DNA from: Endocalyx cinctus
Taxonomy: Eukaryota > Ascomycota > Sordariomycetes > Amphisphaeriales > Apiosporaceae
NCBI GenBank assembly: GCA_001600455.1
Contig: BCKC01000003.1
Coordinates: forward strand, 4,572,754 to 4,636,753
Direction of reading: 5' to 3'
DNA length: 64,000 nucleotides
Each line of letters starts with the position of its first letter. Position 1 is the stretch's first letter. The position numbers were made by a program, and so were the translations under genes. Below, in pieces: positions 1 through 11,769 of the stretch. The notes beneath the pieces are model-generated. The model ran no database searches. It was not told the DNA's origin and saw only the letters and a list, made by a program, of their open reading frames with translations.

Positions 1-1145
1 CTGGGTGGATTCATTCCGATCATCACCATCATAGTTTCTAGGCTACTCATATGTCATTTCTACAAGCTATACGGAGTACAGTACAGTCATATAGAGACAC
101 GAGTATCTTTGCTCAAAAAAAAAAAAAAAAAAACCCATTTTAAATGATATTACATTGTTACGAGTAAAATATGTTCGTTCTAAACAGAGAGTAAAAAATG
201 CTGTAACCTAGAAGAAGAATAATCATCATCACAACAAGTAATTATCCTAGAGTGAACGAGATACCAACTAAGGCATTTCAAGTCATGTCATACCAAGTCG
301 ACTTTAGCCCAGATCGGCAGCTCGGTAGAATATGTGTTATGTAAACGAAAAATATCAATCGCAATTCTGCTCAAAGGAATGACTACTCCGCGAGTCATTT
401 ATTTTATTCGTTCATTTAAACAAAAGAAGAAGAAAAAAGCGCCTCTCTTTTACGCCACGAAAGTATCATTTGATAATTTTTTTTTTCTTCCCTTTTCTTT
501 TTTCAGCTGGGTAAAAGTTGCACGATGAGCTGAAGATCAAACCGGTAAAGGGTCAAAACGCATGAGGCTGACCAGAAAACATGAGACGAACATTTATGCC
601 TATTTGGCATTTCGTTGCTTTTTTACCCCATCGGCTTTAAGCAGGATCGGTTCGGACCCGGATCGTCGCTTTCAGAATCATGTTAAATCAGACGAAGTTC
701 GGTTGAAAAGGTTTGATCCAATAAACCGTTCTACCGTCTGACCAGTCAACGGTTGAAATACGTGACAAAATCCACCTCTATCCCGTCGTCTGGTTTGTTA
801 TTCAATTATCCCGGCGCACATATGATAAGATTTTAAATAACGTTAGATGATAAGTATATTTTGAAACCTCTCCATTAATGGTGAATCAGCGTAGTCAATA
901 AATAATACATTTAATCATGGCCACTTCAATGCGGGCGTGGTATATAGTTAGTGTATATCTCCCTCCCTTTCCCCCCTTCCAATAATGAGTCCCAGACGAC
1001 CTTCGAATCAATGTCATACCATCATTCATTTCGTTTCGTTCTCATGTCATGAGTTTATCCCATACTAAGCAATTATGTCCGTCTCTCGCACGATACCTCT
1101 CTCGTGCGTTTCCCTACAAATCATGTCATCATCAAATTACGATCC
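1..1145. other. Intergenic, no gene seen
   Basis: A/T-rich DNA downstream of the MFS gene. It holds a poly-A run near 115-132 and pyrimidine-rich patches near 481-510 and 960-980. Only short reading frames without codon bias or motifs occur. It presumably includes the 3' UTR and terminator of the MFS gene, but I could not place a polyadenylation site with confidence. Confidence 0.6.
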
Positions 1146-3525
1146 TTAATCCGCGTCGAAAAAACTCGTCCCCTCCTTCTTGAGGCTCTCGAGATCCACC
1201 AAACCCATCACCCTACCGTCCCACCTCCTCACGTTCTCGTCCCAGAACCACCACCCGACCGCGACCGCGGCGGCGACCCACAGCTGGGTGACGCCCAACC
1301 CCAAGACGACGTCCCTGAGACCGCGCAACGCGGCCTCGACGGCGCGCGGCGTCCCGAGGACGAAAACGCCCGCGCCCAGGTTCCGCAGGCACGCGAGCCC
1401 GCCGTGCATGTCGACCGTGTTCCGCAGCCCGACCCCGAGGTTGACCGACGTGAACGCCGTCGACCGCCGGATCACCGGCCCCGCCGTCGCGTCCAGGACG
1501 ACCGATCCCGCCGCTAGGAGTCCTAAAAGGAAGGACGCGACCGGTAGGCTGAGGGCGGTGCGCTGAAATACCCCGGCGGGTCCGCCGTCCGGGGGCGGGG
1601 GAGGCGCGGCGACGGCGGCAGAAACGTCTAGAGCGGCTGGACCACCCGCCGGTGGCGCCGGCGGTGTCCCCCCTCGCATCGCGAGCGCGAACCCGTCGAG
1701 GTACAGCCCGAAACCGAGCACGCCCACGGTCGCGAAGGCGGACCCGACGACCAGCGCGGTGATGTGCAGGGAAGGCCTGAACCGCTTTTCCGAAAAAGGG
1801 AGGGCCATCCCCAACGCGACCGGCGTCGCGAGGAGGAACGGGCCGATCAGCAGGAGCCCTACGGCCGTGGGGTTGAGGGCTAAGGGCGGGTTCGAGAAGA
1901 TGGCGGCGAGGGAGCTGGCGAGGCCCCAGAGCCCCGCGTGCGGCAGCAGCGTGACGGCGAAGACGAGCAAGGTCGAGGGCGCGATGGTGGCGCGGGGGGC
2001 TTGCTTGACGAGCGCCGTCGTCGCGTGCGTCGCTTTGAAGGACCACGGCTTGACGTGCCGCAGAAGGGAGGCGAAGGTGAATTTTCGAGGCCCGAAAGAT
2101 GGGTGAGACGGCGACGCTGCTTGCGATCGGCTCGTCATCGGCGACATCTCAAACGGTAGCTGGGCGCCCGGGTTGGTGCGATGGAACGCCGTCTCCGGGC
2201 ACCCCAGGATTATCGAGAGTATGGAGACCGAGAGGAATGCGCTGATGATCTTGAACTGCAACGTGAATCCCGCGGGACCCTTGTTCGAGATCACGCCACC
2301 TATTAGAGGCGAGCCCCAAGTCGCGATTATGGATACGGTCTGAAGGGTGAGAATCCTGAAGCCTCTCTCGTATTCCTGACGGTGGGAGCGGGTTAATATT
2401 CAACAACGACAAATACAAAATCATAAAATTCTTAAGGAGCAACTTACGAAATACGTATCGTATATAGAACCCAATACCAACGTATCGAACGCACCCCATC
2501 CCAGTCCCTGAAAGACGCGAGCGCCCATGTTCTGCCCGAACCGGCCCTCCACCTGGGTGTTCCAGACCACGCCGATAAATATCAGGGCGGCCGAGACGAG
2601 GTAAACCGGCCTCTTGCCCCTCAGCTTCGCCGCTATCATGCTCGCCATGCCCGCCAGGGCCGAGATCATCAACGGCGCAGCCGTGAGGGCCGTCGCCGCG
2701 GTGTACGATACGCGGTCCTCCTCCGAGACGACGCGGTTGACGCTTAGGTAGGCCGTCTTCATGACGTCTACTAAAGCGACCATGGAGAGAAGGGAGAGGA
2801 AATTTAAGTTTTTCTTCCACAGCGGCCAATTCTATGTCGAAGAGTTAGTCGAGTCAAAGGAAAAAAAAAAAAAAAAAAAAAAGAAATCCCACAGAAGTAG
2901 AAAAACTTACCAGAGGATCCTTTGGGTCGTCGCTCGGTTGCGGCGACAGTTCTGTACCGGCGTGCTTCCCGTCCATCACATACTTTATCCTTCTCCTAGA
3001 CGCCGTAGTGGAATAGGATACACGCCGGCTCGACTTCGGCGGCGAGTAAGTCGTGGCCGTACCCAGCCTGCTCGGCGGCGGATCCTTAGAGACCGGCCTC
3101 GGCGGCCTTTGGGCGCGCGACGACGGGTTGAGCTCCACGTACGGGTTCCAGGACGTGCGCGCGAAGTTCCTGAATATGCTGTTCGGCGTCTTCGGGCCAT
3201 TTTCGTTTGTTATTGCCGCCGTTGGTGTTGTCGTTGTTGTTTTTATAGCGTTGCCGTTCGCGGCGGTAGTAGCGTTTACGTCGGCCGCTTCCTCGTTCTC
3301 GCTCAGCGGCGGTAACGGCGGCAACGTCTTTCGATAATCAAAATACTTGATCGTCGACTTGAGACTGGGAGGCGCCGGGAAGCTCTTTTCTATCTTGGAT
3401 ATCTCTATGGTTGACTCGAGAGATTCTGGCCTTGCGAGAGAATCAGATGTGGCGTTCTCTCCTCCTATTCCTCCGCCTCCTCCGTTCGATGTCGCCGGCC
3501 CGGCCGACGTTCGCCATTGTTCCAT
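1146..3525 (-). CDS. MFS transporter, fungal DHA1-like, with long low-complexity N-terminus
   Basis: Three exons: 3525-2911, 2831-2448 and 2375-1146, joined in phase 0 at GTAAGT donors and AG acceptors, giving about 742 aa. The first junction restores DPLNWPLWKKN, the conserved entry motif of fungal DHA1 transporters just before TM1. This strongly supports the intron. Residues 1 to about 203 are Ser/Pro/Thr/Arg-rich and polar, a cytosolic extension. TM helices begin around residue 215. Exon 2 carries the first helices and a GKRPVYL loop resembling the MFS motif A region; exon 3 carries the remaining helices and ends hydrophilic. There is a Pro/Gly/Ala-rich insert around the exon 3 loop (AAPPPPPDGG). 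The family exports small molecules or drugs at the plasma membrane by proton antiport. The substrate cannot be told from sequence. No biosynthetic genes adjoin it. Confidence 0.88.
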
Positions 3526-4548
3526 ATCTCTCCTTCCTTATTGGATTTTCAAAACAGTTATTCTTCCTACGACGACTTAGAACGATGGCCTTGTTTCGTG
3601 CTTGTTTCCTCTGCCGGGTCTTGCAAACAAAAAACCGGGAAACAAATATATATATAGGTAAGAATGAATGTGAAAGGACCAGCCCCGATATATTAAAATA
3701 GTATTACTATAGATATGATATTATTAGAAGAAGGCAAACCAGGCCCTATCAAGAAGTTGAAAAAAAAAGAGGGAAAGGAGAGAAGAGGAAGGAGGGGTAT
3801 CTTCTTCTTCTGGTATCGCCTAGAGAATCCTAACGGCAATGAATTACTAGAATTTACGAAGGAGGTAAAGTAAAAAAGGTAAAGACCTTGCAGAGAGGAT
3901 TCCGGTACCTGTTCTCTGTCCCACTTACCACGAGCTCTCCCAGGGCAATCTGGTACTACAGGGTGGGCACTGACCCCAAAAACCAGGCGTGCCGCCCCAT
4001 TGAAACCGATTTTTTTTTAAAGTTGCAGTTATGGGTATCAGCAAAGGTGGGTTTGGGTGGGTTGGGAGGGGTTTCACTCGGTCAAGCAAAACGATGATCG
4101 CGGGGGGCCGGCCTTCGCATGACATAGTACTCCCCCGGCCTCTCTTTTATCTCTGGGAAATCGAGATATGCTATCATCTATTTTCTCCAGTACACGTGGG
4201 AAATCGAGAGATAAAAAAACATCTTATTGAATTTCTTAAGCAAGTACACCTACGCCAATTCGCCTTGTTGAAAGGCTTCGAAAATATTGAAAAGAGATCG
4301 GTGATTACACGAGTGCGTATACTACGCTCCACGATCATGAGAGGTGCAGTGTAGTGCGTTGCAGATCTCTTTAGGACTACGTAACCTTTTTCTATCGTGC
4401 CAAGAAGGGGAGCTGGGTGACCGGTGTATTCATCTGATGCCCTGCGCGGTAAGTGTAGCAGCGTTCGAGTTATCTAAGATATCATCTCTTGGCCGTCTGA
4501 TAAACTATTATCAAGGTTACCATCATTGGCCGATTGACAGGTTTGTCC

Positions 4549-4583
<35 letters not shown>

Positions 4584-7577
4584 TGTGTTCTTGTTGAGCG
4601 TAGAGTATGCGGTTGCCGCGGCGTTCGTAAAAAATTGATGATCAAAGAGAGAGAGAAAAATTTTATGAAACGCAAGATGCATCGGTGGTAGTTGGAGGGT
4701 CCTTTGAATCCCTGGGATGAAACCCCTGGTAACGGTGGGGAACTAAATGCAAGCTCGAGTCCTCTTCCGTTAAGGTTAAGTATTCATCCTTCTCACCGCC
4801 AACTACACAGTAACCCTGCTATCGTCTTTTAAATGTCGTTATTAGTAGATAAATATCTACAATAGTATGTATTATCATCCCCTATGGAAGTTCAAATTGT
4901 TAAATAATTATTGATTACCGTTCATATAGAGAAACACTCTGAATTATTTATTACACGAGTAGTGGCTATTCCCGTGGGTCAATTGATGCATACTGTCCTT
5001 ACGCAGGTCCTAGAGGTGTTCTAACCAAAACGTTCGTCGGTACACATAGTCCACCTGCATATGCAGTCAGCAGCGCTCGTGACACGTGGGATGGGTGAGT
5101 GAGAGGGGCGGAGGGGTAGTGTCTCCTGAGATATGCAGGAGGTTCACTATACTAATGTAGGTAGGTAGTGTAGATAGATAGGTAGACAGATAGACAGGCA
5201 CAGAATAGGCTTATCAAATCTATAGTCGAGGTAGTATAGGTAGTTTAAGTTAACGAATGAAAATAATGTTATATTCTGGATCCATAACATGTATCTCGGT
5301 AGATCTGATCGGCGCACATCCTAACAGTGGCTGAGTGGTCGTCTTAGTAATTCTCACTACTCGTTTGTCTTAACTATTTAACTAAACTACACTACCAGAC
5401 TACATAGTAAATCACTTACGTACTGTACAAAGTAAGCACGTCACTGCCCCTGATCTACGTTTGGGGGCAGAAGGGGTTGGGATCTTCGTTGAACACCGTC
5501 ACGTATGTGTGTAGTATTCAGATAGGTTGGATGGGATTTAGGAATTGAATTTTCCTCTCGAGTTTAAAAAAGACCCCATTCCTATAGAGCCATGTGCTTG
5601 AAGAGCTCCCCGAGGTCTAGATCCTACTAGTATTTTGTCCGCTAGTAGACAAGTGGACACTCCCGAAGCCTTACTTATATTACCTTTATTGGAGGTTAGT
5701 GGACTATCACCCAAATATAGGTATCCCGCATACGGACCCTAATGACGAATACGGCTTGGTTTATGTATCTCTCAAAAGAGACATAAAACGACGACCCAAT
5801 ATTTGTTTTGTCGCCAAGATTATCTTGTGTACCGAGTATAATCAATCGATAACCGGTTCGGACGTTGGAAGATCACACAGACCATCTAACCGTTCCATGA
5901 TATAATATCGAACTTCCGGTGACAATGATAGCCTCTTTCTGATATGCTAAAGACATGAATTAATTAATAAAACTCGTGCGCCGTAGGTTCCCTCATGCCG
6001 GCATTTGGAGGACCTAAGATCATTGGAACATTTACCATATAAACCTACCTCTCGGGAATCGGGTGTGTGCATCATCCGAACCTCTTCATGCACTACATAG
6101 TACTGTATGCATTATTCATTATTCCGCAACGCTATGACCCCGAGTCAAAACTATGATCACACGTTAAGACAGCAATGCTCTGCTGATTACGTATCCTGTT
6201 TTTCTTTTCTCGCCTCGATGGTGAGAGGTGAGCAATTCAGATGTCACGTATATCCCATCACAGTCAAAGCGCCTCCTTGTGACGACACATCCGATATATA
6301 TGTATCAATGCAGCGCTCGAATCAATCCGTATATTCATGGAAAATCGTAAAGTTGTGTGAATGTGAAGTTCTACGTACAGCCGATGACAGCTGTTGAACT
6401 CATCTGTTAACCTCCATCACTTATATACACCACACCACCACACCACCTCACCACGTCGTAACACCCATTACCAAATGTCAAAATATCTCCAATCGAAATG
6501 TTCATGATTCATTCACGATCGATATTTTTCACCTTCATTGAACTTTTGTTAGTGAGGCTGCCTCCTTCTAGGTTGCGTTATACGCTGTTGCAAGGTTTAA
6601 CCGGATGAGCCAATGTGAACTTTATTGATGCTTGTCCCTCAGGACGACTGAACAGTGTTTATAATGATTTATGAGATATTCCTAGCAACGTACAGAAAAG
6701 ATGCTAATTGAATAACATTTCAAACTATCAACTTTGGATTATGAAAAGGCTCCATACGTCATGCCGTTCAGACGCACGAGGCCGCACGTGTATATCTACA
6801 CTAGGTACAGTATTACAACATACAATGCATATGATAGATCGGTTGTCATAAAACGGGATACAGTAAAATGAAGATCGTTGTCAGGCCGTTTAGGATCGGC
6901 ATGTCCGTCTTGAGTGAATGGAGGTACGGTCTAACTCAATTCTATATCACGGATTTCATCCGCACGTGTAGCTATACAGAAGTTCTAGATTATGAGCTTT
7001 ACATAAGGGACCGTACCTTTCGGTTTGTGGGCATGTGTCATATGTATGGGAATTAGCTCGATTTGCCACGTTGAGATGACAGGACTAATCCTTTAGTGAC
7101 CGTTTTAGATATTGACCAAGTGCTTGTTAAGGTCTGGCATTCTCTTTTGAGTTCTAACCGCTTTCTTTTCTTGCCCGTTCCAGTGACCGTAACAGACCAA
7201 TGTCATCCAGACTTGGCCCTATCTGTCTTCAGCTTACCCTCCCGCTTCTTGATGATCTTCAACGCTATCGAATCGCTAACGAGCTAGTCCAGACAACTAC
7301 CGGTGGAGAGCTGGCATGACTCGTTAAAGTTCGAGCCTGGAATCATCGGAAAAGCATGCAACTCTCAAAAACGCATGTTTCGCGAGGGCGGCGATTTCGG
7401 AAAATTTTCTCCGTTGCCGTATTCTTCTTTCTTTTTAATCTAAACGATGGCCCTTTTCTTTATTTATTTCGCATCTCAGATGGCGGATATAAAGAAAAGA
7501 AAAATCCCACGTGGCTCATCATGGATGATCGAAATACTAGCGTTGGGTAAACCGGAGATATTTCGCATGTTTTCCTC
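3526..7577. other. Intergenic 4-kb stretch, no gene seen
   Basis: Mostly A/T-rich. It contains a T-run followed by (GT)n at about 4548-4588 and GTAG/GATA-type short tandem units at about 5157-5200. Reading frames here are short, lack codon bias and match nothing I recognise. The left end must hold the MFS promoter and the right end the promoter of the rhodopsin-domain gene. Confidence 0.55.
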
Positions 7578-7643
7578 ATGAACGAAACCTGGTCGTCGCC
7601 AGGACCCGTGGGTTCGTCCTCATTCTCAACAACAACGAAATGA
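7578..7643 (+). promoter_or_regulatory. Upstream ORF overlapping the next start codon (ATGA)
   Basis: An ATG at 7578 opens a 21-codon frame whose TGA (7641-7643) overlaps the ATG (7640-7642) of the rhodopsin-domain gene. A shorter uORF starts at 7567. The encoded peptide (MNETWSSPGPVGSSS...) looks like the short extracellular N-terminus usual in this membrane family. Either translation re-initiates at the overlap, or one base is missing in the AAA before the overlap and the real protein starts at 7578. Confidence 0.5.
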
Positions 7644-9135
7644 TTGCGTCGGAGCCATTTATACTATTGGGAGTCGGTCTCGCAATTATCGCTTTGCGCT
7701 CCTATGCGCGCATCAGCGTCATCGGTTTCAGACATCTTCATGCGGATGACTACATCATGTTGATTTTGGTTGTGAGTTTGTTCCCTCCCCCCGAAGTCGC
7801 GGTTGAAGACGAGAAGAGGGAAGGAGAAAGAAGGCGGTAGGATAAAATAAAATTGAAGTTATACGCTAACTACCGGCTTCGCGATAGATTCCGTATATCA
7901 CAGAAACCTGCATATCATATTTACTCATGCATACCTGGAATTCGCTGACGAACAACGATATGACTGACGAGTATCGCGACTCGCTTGACCCGAATTCCAA
8001 AGAATATCGAACCAGGTAGGTTATCAATAGTTCCTTGAGACAAGAGAAGAATACTTGTATGGAGTGGTTATGATTATAATTGGCCGGCTAAAAAAGGTCT
8101 CATGTAGGATATGGGGATCCAAAATAGCGATAGCTGGCTGGGTGCTATATACTTTGCTATTATGGTTGATGAAAAGCGCAATCCTCGCTTTTTTGATGCG
8201 ACTTACGGTATGTAAATTTTTTTCCCCCGAGAGGAGGATAATAATAATAAGTGATACCCAATTAGAGGTATTCTTGTGCTAAAAACGGTCAAACTTCACA
8301 GAATCGACTCGGGCTATATCGGCGACGCGTACAATTCGGATTTTTCGTCATTATCGGAACTTATATTATTGTGTTCCTTACACTCATGCTTAGCTGCCGT
8401 CCCTTGAATAACTACTGGCGGATATCTCCTAACCCGGGGAGTAAGCTTTCGCTTTCTCTTTGTCTCTCTTTTTTCTCCTCCTTTTTCTTTAAGATATGTC
8501 TACTTCGCTGTTTCGAAACTACAATTATTAACAAACAAACAAAATCAGCTCAATGCCAGGCTTTAGTCTCACCGGTGAATATATTCACTACACTTAGTCT
8601 TAATGCCTCGAGCGACGTGTACATCCTATGGATTCCGCTGCCCATATTATGTACGGCTGAGATCAAGCTGTGGAAGAAGTTAGGCCTCCTCATCCTCATC
8701 GGCGGTAATGTCTTCGTAATCACGGTCGGGTGTCTGCGGTGCTACATGATCACGTCGAACCCGGTAACGGGAGTGACCCAAGCGGGTAACTGGACCCTCA
8801 GAGTCACATTCACGTCGGTGGTGACGACGAACTTGCCCCTGATATTCCCCTTAGTGAGGCGTAAGCTGCTTCCGTTCTGCCCCTTCGGCACCAACCAGAA
8901 TATGCGAGAGCTGGTGACCATCTCCGTCATCGCCGGAGCGGAACCGGCTCTCAACGCCATAGAGCGCGACGGCGCCGGCGTTGTGTCGACCTTCCAGAAC
9001 GCGGGAGAGCAAACGCCGGCCAAAGAGATGACGGTGCGAACGTCTACCTGCGAAGACCGTGGCGGCGATGGTGTCGGAAGGACCCGAATAATTCATAATT
9101 CATCACAAGATCTTACCATAGAACGTATAGCATAA
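7640..9135 (+). CDS. Rhodopsin-domain (Pth11-like) seven-TM membrane protein
   Basis: Five exons: 7640-7771, 7888-8015, 8108-8207, 8302-8440 and 8549-9135, giving about 361 aa. All donors are GTRNGY-like (GTGAGT, GTAGGT, GTATGT, GTAAGC). Seven hydrophobic segments follow in order: the N-terminal helix ending in the LRSYARI signature, the HADDYIML segment, GWVLYTLLLWLMKSAIL, FFVIIGTYIIVFLTLMLSC, the SDVYILWIPLPIL helix, LLILIGGNVFVITVGCLRCY, and TNLPLIFPL. The CRPLNNYW and SDVYILWIP motifs are typical of the fungal integral membrane family that includes Pth11-related receptors. The C-terminal tail of about 90 aa is polar and cytosolic. A signalling role is inferred only from the family, and no CFEM domain is present. 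See the overlapping uORF for doubt about the start. Confidence 0.85.
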
Positions 9136-9231
9136 TTAGCATTTTAAAACAAGCCATTTGATACCCCAGAATTTATATTTAGGTACATGTGCATGCATGC
9201 ATGTATGTGTCTTTCTAAGTAAGTGTCTAGA

Positions 9232-10452
9232 TTACGCGACAGACCGGGCCCCGTCCAGGAATAACTTATCTACCACCGCAGCCGCTGTATCGTTACCGAC
9301 GGCGAGCTTCAACCACCGCTGATTCGTCACCGAATCGTCGAGGATCCATTCATTCGACCCGTTAGCATGGACGAGATTATACCCGTAGTCGTTCCCGTAC
9401 TCGAAGAGATCGCCCAGGCCCTCGATTGCGTACAGGACCGTCAAGGGGTCCCACGAGAACCGCGGCGTCCCGTACGTGTACCAGAGGTAAGACCTGCGAA
9501 CGGGGTCGTCGACGGGGCCTTCGCGCATCAGTTCGCCGCCCGTGGAAACTTGGCCGCCCAGCTCGCCCCCTGAGAATACCGCGGGAACGGGAACGGGAAG
9601 GCCTCTCCACGAGTTTACCACGTGCGCCGTGAGCGAAGGGTCGCTCCCCCAGAAATTAAACTCTCGCCCAGATGGGTATTCGCCACCCATGATCACTAAC
9701 TCGGACACTTTAGAAGAGATTAGCGCGGAGCCATCTAGATCTGAGTAGGAGTCCGCGGTAGAGTTTAATAGGCCGGATAACTAGTTTTGATTTGTCAATT
9801 GATTCAAGAATATTAAGTAACGTACCCCCCCCCCCCCCCCTTCAATACCAAAAAAAAAGGGACTAACATTCTCAAAAAATCCAATCGAAGCAATCGTCAC
9901 GCTACCATCTTCCGCCTCGGAAAGCACCTTTCGATACAGCTCGACGGCATCCCAGGCGTCGTCGGCTGCGCCCCAAGGAAGGACGCCGCCGGAAAAATGG
10001 TAGGCGAGCTTGCTGGCGTACTCGCCGAGCTCGAAGGACCAGTCGTCGAAAAATGACTCGTCCGTTAGAGGGCGGTTAATCCCGATAGGAGCATCCGCCC
10101 GGTAGTGCGCCAAGAGTGCAGATGCCGCCAGCGCTGAATACCGCGAGGGGTAGTTCACGTTGACAGCTAGGAGGTTGACGAAGGGAGAGGTGGCGGCTAG
10201 GAGGAGGGCGCCTGCGTCGCTGTTTTTTTTTTTCCTATTGTCAGCTCAGTGTCTTTCATATATATATATATGGACAAGAAGGGAAATGAACTGGGTGAAT
10301 AATTACTCTACATCGCTGAATAAATCCGTATCTATTATGAGATTTTTCCGTGTCCGGTTACCGGCGAAGGTGGATAAATCCGGGACTATCGATGTCGCAA
10401 ACGCGGTGATCGCTCCGTAGAGAATCGTTAGCAGAACGACTTGCTGCCACAT
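9232..10452 (-). CDS. Inosine-uridine preferring nucleoside hydrolase
   Basis: Three exons: 10452-10307, 10219-9868 and 9780-9232, giving about 348 aa. The exon 1/2 junction creates DTDLFSDVDDAGAL (residues 41-54), the Asp cluster that binds calcium and the ribose in this family. Neither exon alone has it, so the splice is well supported. Residues 1-20 form a hydrophobic signal peptide, suggesting secretion or vacuolar delivery. Other family traits are NLLAVNVNYPSRYSALAASA, DAWDAVELYRKVLSEAEDGS, VTIASIGFF, and VIMGGEYPSGREFNF in exon 3. The enzyme class cleaves N-glycosidic bonds of ribonucleosides for purine/pyrimidine salvage. Intron 2 carries a 16-C run (9825-9840). A perfect hairpin lies about 180 bp upstream of the start. 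Confidence 0.9.
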
Positions 10453-11229
10453 GGTAACACAGACGCTGAATATTGCTTTGGGGTATTGAATGCGGTATTA
10501 CATGAGCGCGGAGTCCAAATTGTGCATCGCCTTTATGCATAGAAAGACGATGGTAATTAGTTGTTGAAAAATTGCGTGATCGGGTTCCGATCCGATCAAA
10601 TCTATAACTTTTCAAAGGACCCATAAAAGTTTGCGATTACACGGTAATCGCAAAACTCAGAAACAGTCAGTTGTAGATCTACTATTACTTATTTGAGGTT
10701 CTAGCAAGGATGGGTACAGATTGAAAATTCCCATGAATTTCTACAGCCACGACAATGACATTGCTCATTTGAGGTTACGAAGGCATCTAAAATTCACTTG
10801 TTCTTGAAGCTCTGTTTGTTTGATGGTATCAAAATAATCGTTGCTAAACATTACTAGAAGTAATTAAGAAATATGCTCGTGTATATGCGTTGCCCATGTT
10901 CCCAAATCTTTTTTCCCATCTCCTGGCTAAAAATATATAAAGAAGTTAAAACATTCCCTCTTTCATGTATCTGACAATACAATTACAGTTTCCTGAACCC
11001 TTTAGAAGAACTTCCGTCTAAAAAACTTTAGGAAATTCCGAGTTCTCTCCCCTGTCTTTCTCCCCATTCTATTTTCCTTCCGAGAGAAAATAAAAAAATA
11101 TGCATGAAAGGAGTGGTAGTGCGTTTATGTGAACGCGTTTCCGCGAGGAGTATCCCCCAGAGACTCAAAAGGTTGATTTATCCTCAAGTGGTGGGTTTCC
11201 CCCCTTTTTGCGTCGCGGCGCATTTTTAT
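10453..11229. other. Intergenic; promoter of the nucleoside hydrolase
   Basis: A/T-rich DNA between the divergent end of the nucleoside hydrolase and the 3' end of the hydrophobin gene. The only structure that stands out is the 25-nt perfect dyad at 10630-10654. No gene is seen. Confidence 0.6.
10630..10654. promoter_or_regulatory. Perfect 11-bp inverted repeat upstream of the nucleoside hydrolase
   Basis: Arms TTTGCGATTAC and GTAATCGCAAA are exact complements around an ACG spacer. The pairing can extend by AGT/ACT past a one-base bulge. It lies 178 bp before the start codon at 10452, where a dimeric transcription factor site could sit. The role is inference. Confidence 0.45.
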
Positions 11230-11532
11230 TTAGTCGACAACGCCGGTCGGGGTGTTGCAGAGGATGCCCTGCTCGAGGATGGGGAGGACGCAGCAGCGGG
11301 CGCGCTGGCCGATGGCGGAGCAGACGGCGCTGAAGTCGTCGGCGCTGGTGGGGACCGAGGAGGGGTCGGCGCAGTCGAGGTCGGCGACGCCCAAGACGTC
11401 GGTCGCGCAGCACTGAGCGGTGCCGTACAGGCCGGAGCAGGCCACGTAGGTCTGGCGGTCCTCAAGGTCGGATGTCGGTGCCGCGAGGGCGAGACCGGAG
11501 AAGAGAGCGGCGGCGACGGCGAAGTACTTCAT
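11230..11532 (-). CDS. Class II hydrophobin
   Basis: A 100-aa secreted protein in one exon. Residues 1-18 form a signal peptide (hydrophobic core AVAAALFSGLALA). Eight cysteines lie at 32, 41, 42, 54, 71, 80, 81 and 92. The spacing C-x8-CC-x11-C-x16-C-x8-CC-x10-C is the textbook class II pattern, with four disulfides expected. Hydrophobins self-assemble at air-water or hydrophobic interfaces and coat aerial hyphae and spores. The gene is intronless, whereas many relatives have one or two introns. The high GC of the ORF against A/T-rich flanks is normal for a highly expressed small gene. A TATA box lies about 185 bp upstream. Confidence 0.95.
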   Translation of the reverse strand: MKYFAVAAALFSGLALAAPTSDLEDRQTYVACSGLYGTAQCCATDVLGVADLDCADPSSVPTSADDFSAVCSAIGQRARCCVLPILEQGILCNTPTGVVD

Positions 11533-11716
11533 TTTGATTGTTGGGGGTTTTTTTTTTAAGAAGTGTAGTTTAAGATAGTTGAGGATTTGTGTGTGTGAAT
11601 GAGAGGATGGTGTGTTGTTTAGAGTTGTGGTTGGTTTGCTTTGTAGATGGTGTGATGAATTGTGATGAGATGAAGATTTCTTTTTCAGCCCTGAATCTCG
11701 GGGAGAGACTCGAGGT

Positions 11717-11723
11717 TTTATAG
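11717..11723 (-). promoter_or_regulatory. TATA box of the hydrophobin gene
   Basis: TATAAAA on the minus strand, about 185 bp before the hydrophobin ATG. It is followed by a CT/CA-rich leader typical of strong fungal promoters. Confidence 0.5.
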
Positions 11724-11769
11724 ACGATGGTGTCGTCCTCTTTTCTCACCTCAACCTCACTCATTCAGG

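Noticed and set aside
1213..2046. Long open frames on other frames over the MFS exon (277 codons on -, up to 137 codons on +)
   Set aside because: They are Arg/Pro/Gly-rich shadows produced by GC-rich coding DNA; the spliced frame has TM helices and the DPLNWP motif.
9825..9840. 16-C run as a possible disruption of the nucleoside hydrolase
   Set aside because: It falls inside intron 2; the spliced frame is intact.
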